A stretch of 64,000 nucleotides of DNA from Nitrospirota bacterium (GCA_016234115.1 JACRHD010000065.1:1-64000), one strand, 5' to 3'; counted from the stretch's first letter, positions 52,959 to 61,810 are shown. Made by a program: numbers and translations. Notes: generated from the sequence alone by a model not told the origin.

Positions 52959-53351
52959 CTATGACCCTGCGTGCGCCGGTTGTCTGCTCTTCATATTAGC
53001 CATCATCTCTTTCCAGCCGTCCCTGAGCGTACTGATTACTTTTTCGGCGTCCCCCAGTGCTGCAATGTCATTATTCAAATTAGCGTACAGAAGCTGTCTG
53101 AGGACGTAATCGTAGAGACTCCTCAGATTTCTCGAAATCTCTCCCCCTTTTTCCATGTCCAGCACATTTGAGAGCTCGGTAACAATCAAAGTTGCCTTAC
53201 TGATGTGGGTCCCTTTTGATAATATATCCCTGTTTTCAATTTTTTTCATCGCAATTTTCAAATGATTCGATGCGCCTTCGTACAGCATCAATATGATCCT
53301 GACTCTGTCTGTAGTCGTCAGGACTGTTTTCCTGTAGCCCGCTATATCCAT
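52959..53351 (-). CDS. fliS: Flagellin chaperone FliS
   Basis: A 130-residue FliS in its canonical place after fliD. Conserved: VRIILMLYEGASNHLKIAMKK, LIVTELSNVLDMEKG, EISRNLRSLYDYVLRQLL. It binds the flagellin C-terminus in the cytoplasm. ATG has AGGAGG upstream. A second fliS lies at 49857. Confidence 0.93.
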   Translation of the reverse strand: MDIAGYRKTVLTTTDRVRIILMLYEGASNHLKIAMKKIENRDILSKGTHISKATLIVTELSNVLDMEKGGEISRNLRSLYDYVLRQLLYANLNNDIAALGDAEKVISTLRDGWKEMMANMKSRQPAHAGS

Positions 53352-53362
53352 TAATTCGCCTC

Positions 53363-54727
53363 CTAAGCTGTTGTTGAAAAATTCGTCAGATAGTTTCCTA
53401 CTGTATTAAAATTGCTGACCAGCATTTCAAGTGATGTAAATTTTCTCATCATATCATCTTCAGTTTTATCAAGCCTGAATTCCATTCTGGTGATGGTATC
53501 GTCGATATTTTCAATGATATCGCTTAGCCCGTCTTTCCTGAGGGTAATTGAACCATCGACCGTGCTCGTGATCTCGGTTATATAATCATAAATACTCGTC
53601 GCAACGCCGTCTGACGATTTGAAGAGATCAGCGATATCATCAATATAAGAGCCGAGTTTGCTGTCCAGGGTGGTACCGTTGACCTCAAGTTTTCCCGTTT
53701 CGCTGTCGGTCGTTATCCCTATTTGCGCAAGGAGTGTCAGATCTCCTGAAAGCCCGGACACCTCATCGGATATAATTCCCCTTAACCTGTGCTGAATGTT
53801 TCTCGCTGTGCCTTCTCCCGAAAGCACCCCGCTTATACCTGTCACGCTGTCATATGCCATATTTGTTGAAAGGAACTCTGCTATCTCATTATAAGCATCG
53901 ACAAAATCATTGATCTGCTCCTTTATCGCGGAGGTATCATTGGACACGGATATATTACTTGAAACCCCGCCTTGCTTCTTGAGTGTTATGGTCATGCCTT
54001 CGATGACGTCGCTGAAGGTGTTTGAACTTCTTGTTATAGACAGGTTGTCGACTGTAAAGGCTGCGTTGGCCGCTGCCTTTGTCTGGGTGAATGTGGAAGA
54101 TCTGAAGTCGGATGTGCTGCCAGTCCCGTCCAGAGTTGTGCCGGCGTCAATGGAAATAGTTTTAGTGCTGCCCGAATCGTCGCCTGTGATAATAAGACGG
54201 GAGTTCGTGCCGTCGCTCACTACCGTTGCCGTGACCCCGGGATTGCCTGTGTCGTCGTTTATAAGATTCTTCAGTCCGTCGAGTGTTGTGCCGGTTGCCA
54301 CAGTAATGCTGCGCTGCGTCCCGGCATATGTATATTGAAATACCTTATTGCTTCCGCTGTTATTGATTACCGTACTGGATGATGCCACCCCGCTGTGTGC
54401 CTCTTTTTCCTCGGAAGCAAGCGTGGTCACTGATACTGAATAGTTGCCGACTGACGTAATACCGCTCGGGGTCGCGTCAAGGACCGTTTCATCGCTTACT
54501 GATGAGGTTTTCACATAAAAATTATATGAATATTTAAGCTTGTCTGCTGCGCTTTTTAAAGTTGATAATTTTGTGGAAAGTTCACTGTAGCTGCTGATCT
54601 TGTTATTATAAGAAGTCTTTTTATTTTCCAGTATCGTTATTGGCTGTCGCTGAGCCTCAATTAGCTTCCCGATTAACTCATTATAATCCACTCCCGTGCT
54701 TAATCCGCCGACCGTAAAACTTGACAT
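53363..54727 (-). CDS. fliD: Flagellar filament cap FliD
   Basis: A 454-residue filament cap protein. FliD_N begins with SSFTVGGLSTGVDYNELIGKLI; the long Ser/Thr-rich middle contains TTLASEEKEAHSG; FliD_C includes INDFVDAYNEIAEFL and ends in a heptad-rich segment MRKFTSLEMLVSNFN. Exported by the flagellar type III system, it caps the growing filament. Strong AAGGAGG site; it starts one base after the flaG gene ends. Confidence 0.95.
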   Translation of the reverse strand: MSSFTVGGLSTGVDYNELIGKLIEAQRQPITILENKKTSYNNKISSYSELSTKLSTLKSAADKLKYSYNFYVKTSSVSDETVLDATPSGITSVGNYSVSVTTLASEEKEAHSGVASSSTVINNSGSNKVFQYTYAGTQRSITVATGTTLDGLKNLINDDTGNPGVTATVVSDGTNSRLIITGDDSGSTKTISIDAGTTLDGTGSTSDFRSSTFTQTKAAANAAFTVDNLSITRSSNTFSDVIEGMTITLKKQGGVSSNISVSNDTSAIKEQINDFVDAYNEIAEFLSTNMAYDSVTGISGVLSGEGTARNIQHRLRGIISDEVSGLSGDLTLLAQIGITTDSETGKLEVNGTTLDSKLGSYIDDIADLFKSSDGVATSIYDYITEITSTVDGSITLRKDGLSDIIENIDDTITRMEFRLDKTEDDMMRKFTSLEMLVSNFNTVGNYLTNFSTTA

Positions 54728-54728
54728 C

Positions 54729-55097
54729 TCATACCTCCTTGTTTATCAGGAGCCCTTTTAAATCTTTTGCATGTTTTGACAGCTCAATAAGCTCTTCAGG
54801 CGGTATTTGCCGAATAATTTCCTCGGTCTTGCTGTCTATGATCTTTACCACCATGATATTCAGGTCTTTCTCAATCTCGAGTCTGAGTTCTCTGTCAAGA
54901 AATCTTGCCGCATTCTCTATCTGTTCAACCGCTTCATTTACTTGAGTGTCTTTACCTTCCTCGTCCTCTGTTTTATGGACATCAGAATCACCAGAATCTT
55001 CCGTCTTCGATCTGTCTTCATAACTGGACCCGCGATGCCGGACCTCACTTGATGTCATATTCTCCAATTCTGTTGTTTTTAATATTCCCTCAAGCAT
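54729..55097 (-). CDS. flaG: FlaG-family protein
   Basis: A 122-residue FlaG protein. The N-terminal half is charged and poorly conserved; the C-terminal half has ENAARFLDRELRLEIEKDL, MVVKIIDSKTEEIIRQIPP and ELIELSKHAKDLKGLLI, the family signature. FlaG affects filament length in other bacteria. It lies between fliC and fliD. Confidence 0.9.
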   Translation of the reverse strand: MLEGILKTTELENMTSSEVRHRGSSYEDRSKTEDSGDSDVHKTEDEEGKDTQVNEAVEQIENAARFLDRELRLEIEKDLNIMVVKIIDSKTEEIIRQIPPEELIELSKHAKDLKGLLINKEV

Positions 55098-55115
55098 TTT
55101 TATCTCCTAACATTA

Positions 55116-55149
55116 CAGGGGCGGGGCAAGGCTAAGTACCCCGCCCCTG
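55116..55149. terminator. Hairpin downstream of fliC
   Basis: An 11-base perfect stem (CAGGGGCGGGG / CCCCGCCCCTG) with a 12-base loop lies between the fliC stop and the flaG ribosome site. No T-run follows. It probably attenuates transcription so that fliC is made in excess over flaG and fliD, and may also protect the fliC mRNA. Confidence 0.65.
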
Positions 55150-55160
55150 AATTAAAGGCC

Positions 55161-56021
55161 TTAACCTAAGAGCTGGAGAGCATACTGTGGAACTACGTTT
55201 GCCTGCGCAAGGACCGAAACTCCAGCCTGCAATATTATCTGGCTCTTTGTCAGGTTCGCTGTTTCAAGAGCAAAATCAGCGTCTGCAATTCTTGAGTTCG
55301 CTGCCGAGTAGTTCTCAGCGGTAATCTCAAGGTTGGCAATGGTATTGCCGAGCCTGTTCTGGATGGCTCCCAGGTTGCCTCTTCTTGTCGAGACTAATGA
55401 TATAGCGCTGTCTACCATTGTCAACATGGATTGAGCAGTTGCCGCCGAATCGATACTCGACACAGTGGCCGACGTAAGCAGAAGGGCCGAGGCATCGATA
55501 TTGTCGAGAGTGGTATCACTGGCTCCGGAGTCGACCGCGATCCTGTCGTTTGAAGTATTGTTGATACCTACCTGCAGCGATATACCTGAGGAACTCAGTG
55601 AACCGTCGAGAAGGCTCAGTCCGTTGAATTCCGTAGTATCGGAAATCCTGTCGATTTCACTCTTCAGCGCCCCGAATTCATTCTGCAGGGCTGACCTGTC
55701 GGATGATGATAATGTGCCGGTAGAGGCCTGCTGCGCCAGTTCTCTCATTCTTGTAAGGATGTTGTGGACCTCATTCATGGCGCCTTCAGCGACCTGCACG
55801 ACAGAAATACCGTCCTGCGCGTTTCTTACCGCCTGGTTAAGGCTTCGGGTATGCGCGGACAATTTCATTGAGATGGCGAGACCTGCGGCGTCATCCTTTG
55901 ATGAGTTGACCCTCAAACCTGAGGATAATCTTTCTACTGCGGTTCCGAGTTTGCTCTGGACGTTCTTGACATTTCTCTGAGCATTCAGAGAGTAAAGATT
56001 TGTATTGACTATTAAAGCCAT
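55161..56021 (-). CDS. fliC: Flagellin FliC
   Basis: A 286-residue flagellin. The N-terminal D0/D1 begins ALIVNTNLYSLNAQRNVK and includes AVERLSSGLRVNSSKDDAAG; the C-terminal helix ends with VLAQANVVPQYALQLLG. The central region is short, so only D0/D1 and a small outer domain exist. Its Ser/Thr-rich stretch (LSSSGISLQVGINNTSND) is exposed and could carry glycans. Only one flagellin is present in the window. It is preceded by a sigma-28 promoter and a structured leader. Confidence 0.96.
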   Translation of the reverse strand: MALIVNTNLYSLNAQRNVKNVQSKLGTAVERLSSGLRVNSSKDDAAGLAISMKLSAHTRSLNQAVRNAQDGISVVQVAEGAMNEVHNILTRMRELAQQASTGTLSSSDRSALQNEFGALKSEIDRISDTTEFNGLSLLDGSLSSSGISLQVGINNTSNDRIAVDSGASDTTLDNIDASALLLTSATVSSIDSAATAQSMLTMVDSAISLVSTRRGNLGAIQNRLGNTIANLEITAENYSAANSRIADADFALETANLTKSQIILQAGVSVLAQANVVPQYALQLLG

Positions 56022-56025
56022 TTTG

Positions 56026-56084
56026 TCCTCCTTGATTTTTGTCTTCGGCTTTTAAACCTCCGACCATTGGTTTCCTTACCAATG
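56026..56084 (-). promoter_or_regulatory. CsrA-type binding hairpin and site in the fliC leader
   Basis: On the minus strand CATTGGT-AAGGAA-ACCAATG (56065-56084) forms a 7-base stem with AAGGAA in the loop, the classic CsrA site. A second GGA-bearing site is the Shine-Dalgarno sequence AAGGAGGA (56026-56033). This spacing would let dimeric CsrA bridge both sites and block translation. csrA and fliW are encoded directly upstream. Confidence 0.7.
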
Positions 56085-56099
56085 CAAGCTGAAGCTTGC
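56084..56099. repeat. Palindrome in fliC leader
   Basis: GCAAGCT-TC-AGCTTGC on the minus strand is a perfect palindrome adjacent to the CsrA-type hairpin. It resembles the hairpin at 6620-6637 (GCAAGGCT-TC-AGCCTTGC), so both may be copies of a small repeat. Confidence 0.5.
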
Positions 56100-56176
56100 C
56101 GTCGTCATTATGGGTTAGGTCTTTTAGTTATTCTCTCACCTCCTTTCTCGACCATTACCTTTCATTCTCAGATTTA

Positions 56177-56203
56177 TTATCGGCACATATTTAAAAAACT
56201 TTA
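56177..56203 (-). promoter_or_regulatory. Consensus sigma-28 (FliA) promoter of fliC
   Basis: Minus strand TAAAGTTT, 11 bases, GCCGATAA: an exact match to the enteric sigma-28 consensus, with correct spacing. The predicted start leaves a leader of about 150 bases, containing the CsrA-type hairpin. Confidence 0.9.
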
Positions 56204-56318
56204 GCCTTAACTGTAAAATTATTTACCAGCCCTGAAAACAGCAGAATTATGCCATTGACTGAATGCGCGAAATATTTTTTTATTGATGAACTGCTTCAGA
56301 ATAAAAGGAGGATAAACT

Positions 56319-56729
56319 CTAACTTGTCTTCTGGAAGGCTTTATGAGAGCGTTCCAGGATTATCTGGACGCCCTTTCTGCTGCTTGCATTTATGGCGAGA
56401 GGGCCCTGGAAGTTGGCTATAACGTCTTCTCCGCTGACCCTTAAAATCACGAAGACGACTATATCATTCTCATCCTCGATTTGAAGATAGTTTTTCACCG
56501 TGCGGTCCACGTCTGTTGAATACCCTTCTATAATAATATCCGGGGAAGCAACTATAAAAGCTATATCAGGGTCATCCACGGCCTGAAGCCATTTAAGAGG
56601 AGTATCCTTATGATCAATCAGAATGAACCGTTTCAAATCCGGCAGACCCACAAGGCCGTCGGAAAAATTTATGATCTTTTCTTCATCTGCCTCTAAAACC
56701 CCGAATCTTGAAGTGCTGAATTTCACCAT
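56319..56729 (-). CDS. fliW: Flagellar assembly factor FliW
   Basis: A 136-residue FliW. Family signs: [41 protein letters not shown] and [16 protein letters not shown]. FliW binds CsrA and flagellin in a partner-switch loop: free flagellin sequesters FliW, and CsrA then blocks fliC translation. It overlaps csrA by 7 bases, as is usual. Confidence 0.95.
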   Translation of the reverse strand: MVKFSTSRFGVLEADEEKIINFSDGLVGLPDLKRFILIDHKDTPLKWLQAVDDPDIAFIVASPDIIIEGYSTDVDRTVKNYLQIEDENDIVVFVILRVSGEDVIANFQGPLAINASSRKGVQIILERSHKAFQKTS

Positions 56730-56956
56730 TTTGACCCCAGTGCTTTATTTATTTTCTCGAATTCTTCCATCGGAATATTCAGCGACATAATGTTTTCGCT
56801 CCTGATCTTTTCATAGAGTTCTTCCCTGAAAATCCTGAGATTGCCGGGCGCCTTTATTCCGAGTCTCACTGAGTTGCCTTTTATCTCGACAACGGTAATT
56901 GTAATATCGTCCCCGAGTTTTATAGATTCGTTTGACTTCCTTGTCAGTACCAGCAT
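56723..56956 (-). CDS. csrA: Carbon storage/translation regulator CsrA
   Basis: A 77-residue RNA-binding regulator: [24 protein letters not shown] and [18 protein letters not shown] are typical, and the first beta strand residues LVLTRK and the Arg of LRIFREE form the RNA site. It is slightly longer at the C-terminus than enteric CsrA, as in FliW-containing bacteria. AGGAGG lies upstream. Likely target: the fliC leader downstream. Confidence 0.96.
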   Translation of the reverse strand: MLVLTRKSNESIKLGDDITITVVEIKGNSVRLGIKAPGNLRIFREELYEKIRSENIMSLNIPMEEFEKINKALGSKW

Positions 56957-56985
56957 CCTGCCTCCTGTCGGCCGACAGATGTCGG

Positions 56986-57873
56986 CTATTGTAAGAAATC
57001 CATCAGCGACTGTGAGATTACGTTTGAACCAGATGCCCTCAGTGACTCAAGAGCGACTTCAATTTTTGCTATTTCGCTGATTGTACCGGCAATATCGGCA
57101 TCTTCGGTATTTGAGAGCAGCATCTGCAACGTCACGTCTCTTTCATCCAGATAGTATTTCAGGTCTTCAAGTCGGCTCCATCTGGCGCCAACCTTGGCGC
57201 GAGCGTTCGCCACCTGCGCAATATCATTATCGATTGTTGTAATAAAGGCGCTTATCGTGTCTTCAGTGCTATTGCTGTCTGTAAGCACATTATACAAATT
57301 ATCCAGGGTTTCAAAAAAGGATTCTCCTCCGTAACTGAATGCCTCTTCGCCGGTTATATTAACGGTCAACGTCGAGTCTCTGGCAATAAAAACGTTTATG
57401 TCGTTGGCATCTCCTTCATAGGCGAAAGTTACATCATCAAAAGGCTGCGTATCTGTTTTGTAACCTGAAAAAATATACTTATCGCCCAGTTGGGTCTGAG
57501 ACAATCTCAATAATTCATCGCGCAGGCTGGCTATTTCTACAGCAATGCCTGCCCTGTTTTCGGCGGTTTGCGTCCCAGTTGAGGCCTCAACAGCAAGCTC
57601 TCGCGCTCGTGCCAGTACGTCCGCAGCCGAACCCATGATCGTGTCCGTAAGTCCGAGGTAGCTCTCCGCCTCCGATGTGTTCTTCCTGTACTGGTCTATT
57701 TCGTTTATTGATACCTTATAATCCATTGACTTTACCATTCCAAAAACATCATCCGACGGCTTATTGATTTTCTTGCCTGTAGAAAGTCTCTCAGAATACT
57801 CGTACATTTCCAGCATCCTCTCCTGCAGAGACCTTGTCAACTGGTTAAATATCGTAAAGGAAGTAATTCTCAT
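56986..57873 (-). CDS. flgL: Hook-filament junction protein FlgL
   Basis: A 295-residue FlgL. The N-terminus [41 protein letters not shown] is typical (split here by length rule only where quoted), and the C-terminus LVISQS-like helices resemble flagellin D0. ATG overlaps the flgK stop (ATGA). Exported, it joins hook to filament with FlgK. Confidence 0.93.
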   Translation of the reverse strand: MRITSFTIFNQLTRSLQERMLEMYEYSERLSTGKKINKPSDDVFGMVKSMDYKVSINEIDQYRKNTSEAESYLGLTDTIMGSAADVLARARELAVEASTGTQTAENRAGIAVEIASLRDELLRLSQTQLGDKYIFSGYKTDTQPFDDVTFAYEGDANDINVFIARDSTLTVNITGEEAFSYGGESFFETLDNLYNVLTDSNSTEDTISAFITTIDNDIAQVANARAKVGARWSRLEDLKYYLDERDVTLQMLLSNTEDADIAGTISEIAKIEVALESLRASGSNVISQSLMDFLQ

Positions 57874-59504
57874 AAATTTATTACCATTTCGAGTAATTCA
57901 TCAGTTATCGTTAATATGCGCGCTCCGGCCTCATATGCCCGCTGATACCGTATGAGATTGGCTGCCTCCTCATCGAGGGAAACTCCCGATATTTCTTCTC
58001 TTTTCTTTTGCAGTTCAAAAAGCAGATTGTCATCGTATGTTAAACTGTCTGACGCCGCCTTGCTCATGATTCCCACACTTGAAACAATCCCGCTGTAATA
58101 TTCATCAAACGTCGCATCATTAAGGTCTGAAATGCCATTCTGGGACAACTGGTACATCTGCAAGGCAATTGTATTGTCTCCCGGCAGGGTTTGATCGGAA
58201 GCCGCTGCAGCGACCTTCTGGGCATCCGTAACGGCCACGTTAAAATCCCCTATTACCCCTCTGAGCGGGCTAATGAAAAAACTGTCGCCCGCAACGGGAG
58301 GAGCTCCGGCATCGTCAATAACTACATCGATACCGTCAAAAGAAATAGTGCCGCCGGCCGAATATGCTTGTCCGGACACGATAGTTTCGCCCGTCGTGTG
58401 ATTTACTATATCGTATGTGGAGGAATCCGTAAAATTTATATCATACTCATCAAGCGTCAGGGCGGAGGCGTCGGAAACAACGGCCGATGAGATATATGCC
58501 CCCGATGAATAATCAAGAGTATAAATCTGGAGAGGATCAAAAAAATTGTTGCCGGTCGTACCGTCAAGTCCGTAGCCCGACTCGTGCAAAATGTTCGTCT
58601 CTTTAACGAGCGAGGCAATCACTTTTCTAAGGCTTGTCAATGTATCGGATTCGATATCGTCTCTTGCGCTGATATACCCGCCCAACTGCCCGTCGTCGAA
58701 CACCGATGAGACATCTACTCCATCGAAGGTCACGGTTTTATTTCCGTCCAAATCTTCTGATGTGGAAAGCTCATATGACTGTTGAGACGTTACAAGACTC
58801 CTTCCGCCAACCAGGATATTCACATAATTATTACTGTCTTCATACCAGGTATAATTTATAAGCTCGGCAAGCTCATTGAGGAGATTATCCCTCTGGTCGC
58901 GCATGTAACTTGCTCCGGTTTCGCCCTGCCCTGCTTCAGTTTGCGCCATCTTTTCACTCAGCATTGCAATCTGTGATGTTATCGAATTTACCGAATCAAC
59001 AACATGTTCGATTTCATCATTAAAATTTTCAAGAGCATCCAGCACATCACGTTCCATTTGTTTGGCATTCTGCACAAGCGCATCCGCCTCCTGAAGCAGT
59101 GTAGTTCTCTGGGGCTGGCTTCCGGCGTCGGCCGATACTCCCTGCCATGCGTTAAAATAAGCCTGCATTGAGTTGGACAGTCCCAGTCCTTTTGCCTCGT
59201 TGAATATCTGCTCGACGTTGCTTAATGCCTGGTCAAGGGCATATGATCTCCCGAAACTCTGGTTCTGACCGATTATCTGAAGATGAATAAATTTATCATA
59301 ATGCCTTCTGATATCCGCAATTTTTACCCCTCTTCCGACAAAATCGCCCCTTATCTGAACCGCGTTTGCCACCTCCAGAACGACCTCCTGGCGACTATAT
59401 CCGGGGGTATTAATGTTTGCCATATTGTTGCTGACGACGTTGAGGGCCGTCTGACTTGCAAACAGTGCGGATTTGCCTATATCAAAAAGTCCTAAGAGGG
59501 ACAT
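57870..59504 (-). CDS. flgK: Hook-filament junction protein FlgK
   Basis: A 544-residue FlgK. N-terminal SNNMANINTPGYSRQEVVLE is diagnostic, as is the C-terminal SLDEEAANLIRYQRAYEAGA. Length is normal. It overlaps flgN by one base and flgL by four, so flgN, flgK and flgL are translated in series. Confidence 0.95.
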   Translation of the reverse strand: MSLLGLFDIGKSALFASQTALNVVSNNMANINTPGYSRQEVVLEVANAVQIRGDFVGRGVKIADIRRHYDKFIHLQIIGQNQSFGRSYALDQALSNVEQIFNEAKGLGLSNSMQAYFNAWQGVSADAGSQPQRTTLLQEADALVQNAKQMERDVLDALENFNDEIEHVVDSVNSITSQIAMLSEKMAQTEAGQGETGASYMRDQRDNLLNELAELINYTWYEDSNNYVNILVGGRSLVTSQQSYELSTSEDLDGNKTVTFDGVDVSSVFDDGQLGGYISARDDIESDTLTSLRKVIASLVKETNILHESGYGLDGTTGNNFFDPLQIYTLDYSSGAYISSAVVSDASALTLDEYDINFTDSSTYDIVNHTTGETIVSGQAYSAGGTISFDGIDVVIDDAGAPPVAGDSFFISPLRGVIGDFNVAVTDAQKVAAAASDQTLPGDNTIALQMYQLSQNGISDLNDATFDEYYSGIVSSVGIMSKAASDSLTYDDNLLFELQKKREEISGVSLDEEAANLIRYQRAYEAGARILTITDELLEMVINL

Positions 59505-59956
59505 CAGGTCTCCTTTGACAGAAGTACCCCCGTCTTCCGGGGAAGTTGTGTTGTAAAAGAAGTAAAAAAACTCGTTGTCGTTCTGAAGTATTTGATAGAG
59601 CGGTCCAGGAGGACGCCGTTAAACTTGTTCATTTCATCAATACGCTGCAGGAGAGAAAGCATACTTGAACGCAGCTCCGAAAATGCAGTGTCCCCCGTCT
59701 GCCTTGCCAGCTCTTCCAGGTTTACGGCAGTCGGGGCTCCCTTATCCTCGGCGAATTTCTTCATTAATCTGATGCGTTCTTCTTCAAGAAGCCTCAGACG
59801 CATGACGACAGTGTCTTTCTCTTTTGAGATTTCTTCTATCTTTCCCGCATTAATATCTACAAGATACCCTCTCTCCTTTTCAAGAAGATCGAGAAGTATC
59901 CTGTAGGCATTAATCTGTTCTTCAAGTATGCTTTTAATAGCACTGGCTGCTGTCAT
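59504..59956 (-). CDS. flgN: FlgN-family export chaperone
   Basis: A 150-residue helical protein in the expected place before flgK, overlapping flgM by 4 bases and flgK by 1. Pattern: LLDLLEKERGYLVDINAGKIEEIS and LRLLEEERIRLMKKFAED match FlgN-type chaperones, which keep FlgK and FlgL export-competent. The tail (LLDRSIKYFRTTTSFF) is less conserved. Confidence 0.88.
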   Translation of the reverse strand: MTAASAIKSILEEQINAYRILLDLLEKERGYLVDINAGKIEEISKEKDTVVMRLRLLEEERIRLMKKFAEDKGAPTAVNLEELARQTGDTAFSELRSSMLSLLQRIDEMNKFNGVLLDRSIKYFRTTTSFFTSFTTQLPRKTGVLLSKET

Positions 59957-60246
59957 ATTTCTTCTAATATCTTTTCCGCTATTTTTCTCGCGTCGATATT
60001 GTAGTTACCGGTGTCAATGGCTTTCTTAAGAGTATCAACCTTATCGGTCCTTATATCGGGAAGCTCGTCAATTGCGGCCTTCAGCTCGCTTATTTCCTTC
60101 GCCTTTCCCGATAGGCTGATCTTGTCTTTTCCGCCATCGGATTTTTCTACGTCCGGTTTCTTGTCAGCTCCTTTCTTATCGGTTACTTCCTGCGCCTTGT
60201 TAAATAAATCTTTCTTGTCAACCGGGTTATTTCCATCGATTCTCAT
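59953..60246 (-). CDS. flgM: Anti-sigma-28 factor FlgM
   Basis: A 97-residue, highly charged, disordered-looking N-terminus followed by a C-terminal helix region (KEISELKAAIDELPDIRTDK, VDTLKKAIDTGNYNIDARKIAEKIL). FlgM binds sigma-28 until the hook is complete and then leaves the cell. It supports the presence of a FliA in this organism, although fliA is outside the window. The sigma-28 promoter lies just upstream. Confidence 0.88.
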   Translation of the reverse strand: MRIDGNNPVDKKDLFNKAQEVTDKKGADKKPDVEKSDGGKDKISLSGKAKEISELKAAIDELPDIRTDKVDTLKKAIDTGNYNIDARKIAEKILEEI

Positions 60247-60314
60247 CTTGAAAACCCCCTTTCGTCAGAATTTTTTATAGGATGTGTATTGTTTTTTTAC
60301 ACTTCCTGTGTATC

Positions 60315-60341
60315 TTATCGGCATGTGTTGTTTTTTCTTTA
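60315..60341 (-). promoter_or_regulatory. Sigma-28 promoter of flgM operon
   Basis: Minus strand TAAAGAAA, 11 bases, GCCGATAA. The -10 box and spacing are perfect and the -35 box keeps TAAA. It is 69 bases upstream of flgM and would express flgMNKL-csrA-fliW with the late genes. Confidence 0.82.
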
Positions 60342-60344
60342 ATT

Positions 60345-60650
60345 TTATTCTTCATGCCCGCTATCAACTACATTATCAACTATATTGGGGCTTCTTTCAA
60401 GCCAGTCTACTATGGCATCTTGAAGACCGAAGCCTCTCTCAGCCATTACCTTTGATACCTCCATATCGAACAGGCTCATGTATGAATCATTCCCCAGGCC
60501 TTTCTCTTCAGGAGAGATGCTTTCAGACGTCTTTCTCATTACCTTGACCAGTTCATAAATAAAGAACGCCTCCATCTCCTTTGCCGCTTTCCTGATTTCG
60601 GATTTGTCTGAAGTCTGCGCTCCGGGGCCTGTGTTCTGTACGCTGATCAT
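60345..60650 (-). CDS. flgJ: Rod-binding protein FlgJ, no muramidase domain
   Basis: A 101-residue protein with the FlgJ N-terminal rod-binding domain: KEMEAFFIYELVKVMRKTS and SYMSLFDMEVSKVMAERGFGLQDAI. The muramidase domain of enteric FlgJ is missing, as is normal in many non-enteric lineages. Its ATG overlaps the flgI stop by 4 bases. Confidence 0.9.
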   Translation of the reverse strand: MISVQNTGPGAQTSDKSEIRKAAKEMEAFFIYELVKVMRKTSESISPEEKGLGNDSYMSLFDMEVSKVMAERGFGLQDAIVDWLERSPNIVDNVVDSGHEE

Positions 60651-61810
60651 ATAATCTCCAGTTCCGCCCTTAATGCGCCCGCCGCCCTCAGGGCCTGAAG
60701 TATGGATATCAGATCGCGCGGCGTAACGCCTAATGCATTCAACGCCCTGACTACTTCACCCAGGGTAACGCCGGATACCTGGACAAGCGCACCTTCCTGT
60801 TCCTCTACTGAAATTTCTGTTCGCGGAACAGTGACCGTCTCCGCTTTTTCAGGAGCAAAAGGCAGCGGCTGAGAAACTTCAGGGGCCTCTTTGACCTCAA
60901 TAGCCAGCGACCCGTGAGCGATTGCCACAGGCGATATGGTTACATTATCGCCTATGACAATAGTGCCGGTCCTTTCATTAATGACAATCCTCGCCGTCAT
61001 ATCCACCCTGACATCCATCAATTCGATTTTAGAAATGAGAGCAACTATATTTCCCTCATATTCGTCCGGAATCGACAGTTTTATCGATGACGAGTCGGCC
61101 GCAACGGCGTAGCCGCCGTGTAAGGCATTATTGATTTGTTCCGCGATCATGTTTGCGGTTGCAAAATCCGCTTTGTGCATAAATAACCTGATGCTGTTTC
61201 CGTTTCCAAGTGCAAACGGAGGCTCTCTCTCTATGGTCACTCCTTCCGGAATTTTTCCTGCCGCAGCGTGGTTCTTCTGCGCCTTGGAGCCTTCTCCTTC
61301 AGCGGCAAAGCCGCCTATTGAAACAGGGCCCTGGGCAAGCGCATAAACCTTGCCGTCGGGTCCCTTCAGGGGGGTAAGCAGCAGCGTGCCGCCCTGAATG
61401 CTTTTCGCATCGCCGATCGTCGAGACGAGGGCGTCAATCCGGGCGCCGGGTTTTGCAAAGGGCGGAAGTGTAGCGGTAACTATTACCGCAGCGATATTTT
61501 TCGATTTCAGGTCATTCGCATTAATAGTTATGCCCATCCTCTTCAGCATGTTGACAATGCCCTGCACGGCAGCCTGTCCTTTGTCCCCGGTGCCATCGAG
61601 GCCGACCACGATGCCGTTGCCGATCAGTTCATTGTCCCTTACCCCTTCAAAGTTTGCGATGTCCTTGATGCGTTCGGCATGAATGACAGTGACAAGTGAC
61701 AAGTGACAAGTGACAAGCAAGAAAGTGACGAGCGACAAGTAACGGGTAACAAGTCTTCTGACTTCTGACTGCTGACTTCTGATTTCCGACTCCAACTCTT
61801 TATCTCTCAT
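60647..61810 (-). CDS. flgI: Flagellar P-ring protein FlgI
   Basis: A 387-residue P-ring subunit located in the periplasm. The mature part begins near RIKDIANFEGVRDNELIGNG and contains QGGTLLLTPLKGPDGKVYALAQ and TARIVINERTGTIVIGDNV. The signal peptide (about residues 1-47) is encoded almost entirely by heptamer repeats: a polar part (SEIRSQQSEVRR) followed by the hydrophobic core SLVTFLLVTCHLSLVT. No later in-frame Met exists before the mature part, so the repeat must be translated for export. ATG has AAGGA upstream. Confidence 0.95.
   Translation of the reverse strand: MRDKELESEIRSQQSEVRRLVTRYLSLVTFLLVTCHLSLVTVIHAERIKDIANFEGVRDNELIGNGIVVGLDGTGDKGQAAVQGIVNMLKRMGITINANDLKSKNIAAVIVTATLPPFAKPGARIDALVSTIGDAKSIQGGTLLLTPLKGPDGKVYALAQGPVSIGGFAAEGEGSKAQKNHAAAGKIPEGVTIEREPPFALGNGNSIRLFMHKADFATANMIAEQINNALHGGYAVAADSSSIKLSIPDEYEGNIVALISKIELMDVRVDMTARIVINERTGTIVIGDNVTISPVAIAHGSLAIEVKEAPEVSQPLPFAPEKAETVTVPRTEISVEEQEGALVQVSGVTLGEVVRALNALGVTPRDLISILQALRAAGALRAELEII
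61689..61794. repeat. Heptamer array encoding FlgI signal peptide
   Basis: On the plus strand: four GTGACAA units, an 8-base interruption (GCAAGAAA), then ten units in phase (GTGACGA, GCGACAA, GTAACGG, GTAACAA, GTCTTCT, GACTTCT, GACTGCT, GACTTCT, GATTTCC, GACTCCA). On the coding strand the ACTTGTC units give the hydrophobic period TCHLSLV. The same layout with the 8-base interruption occurs at 63240-63345. Confidence 0.93.
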
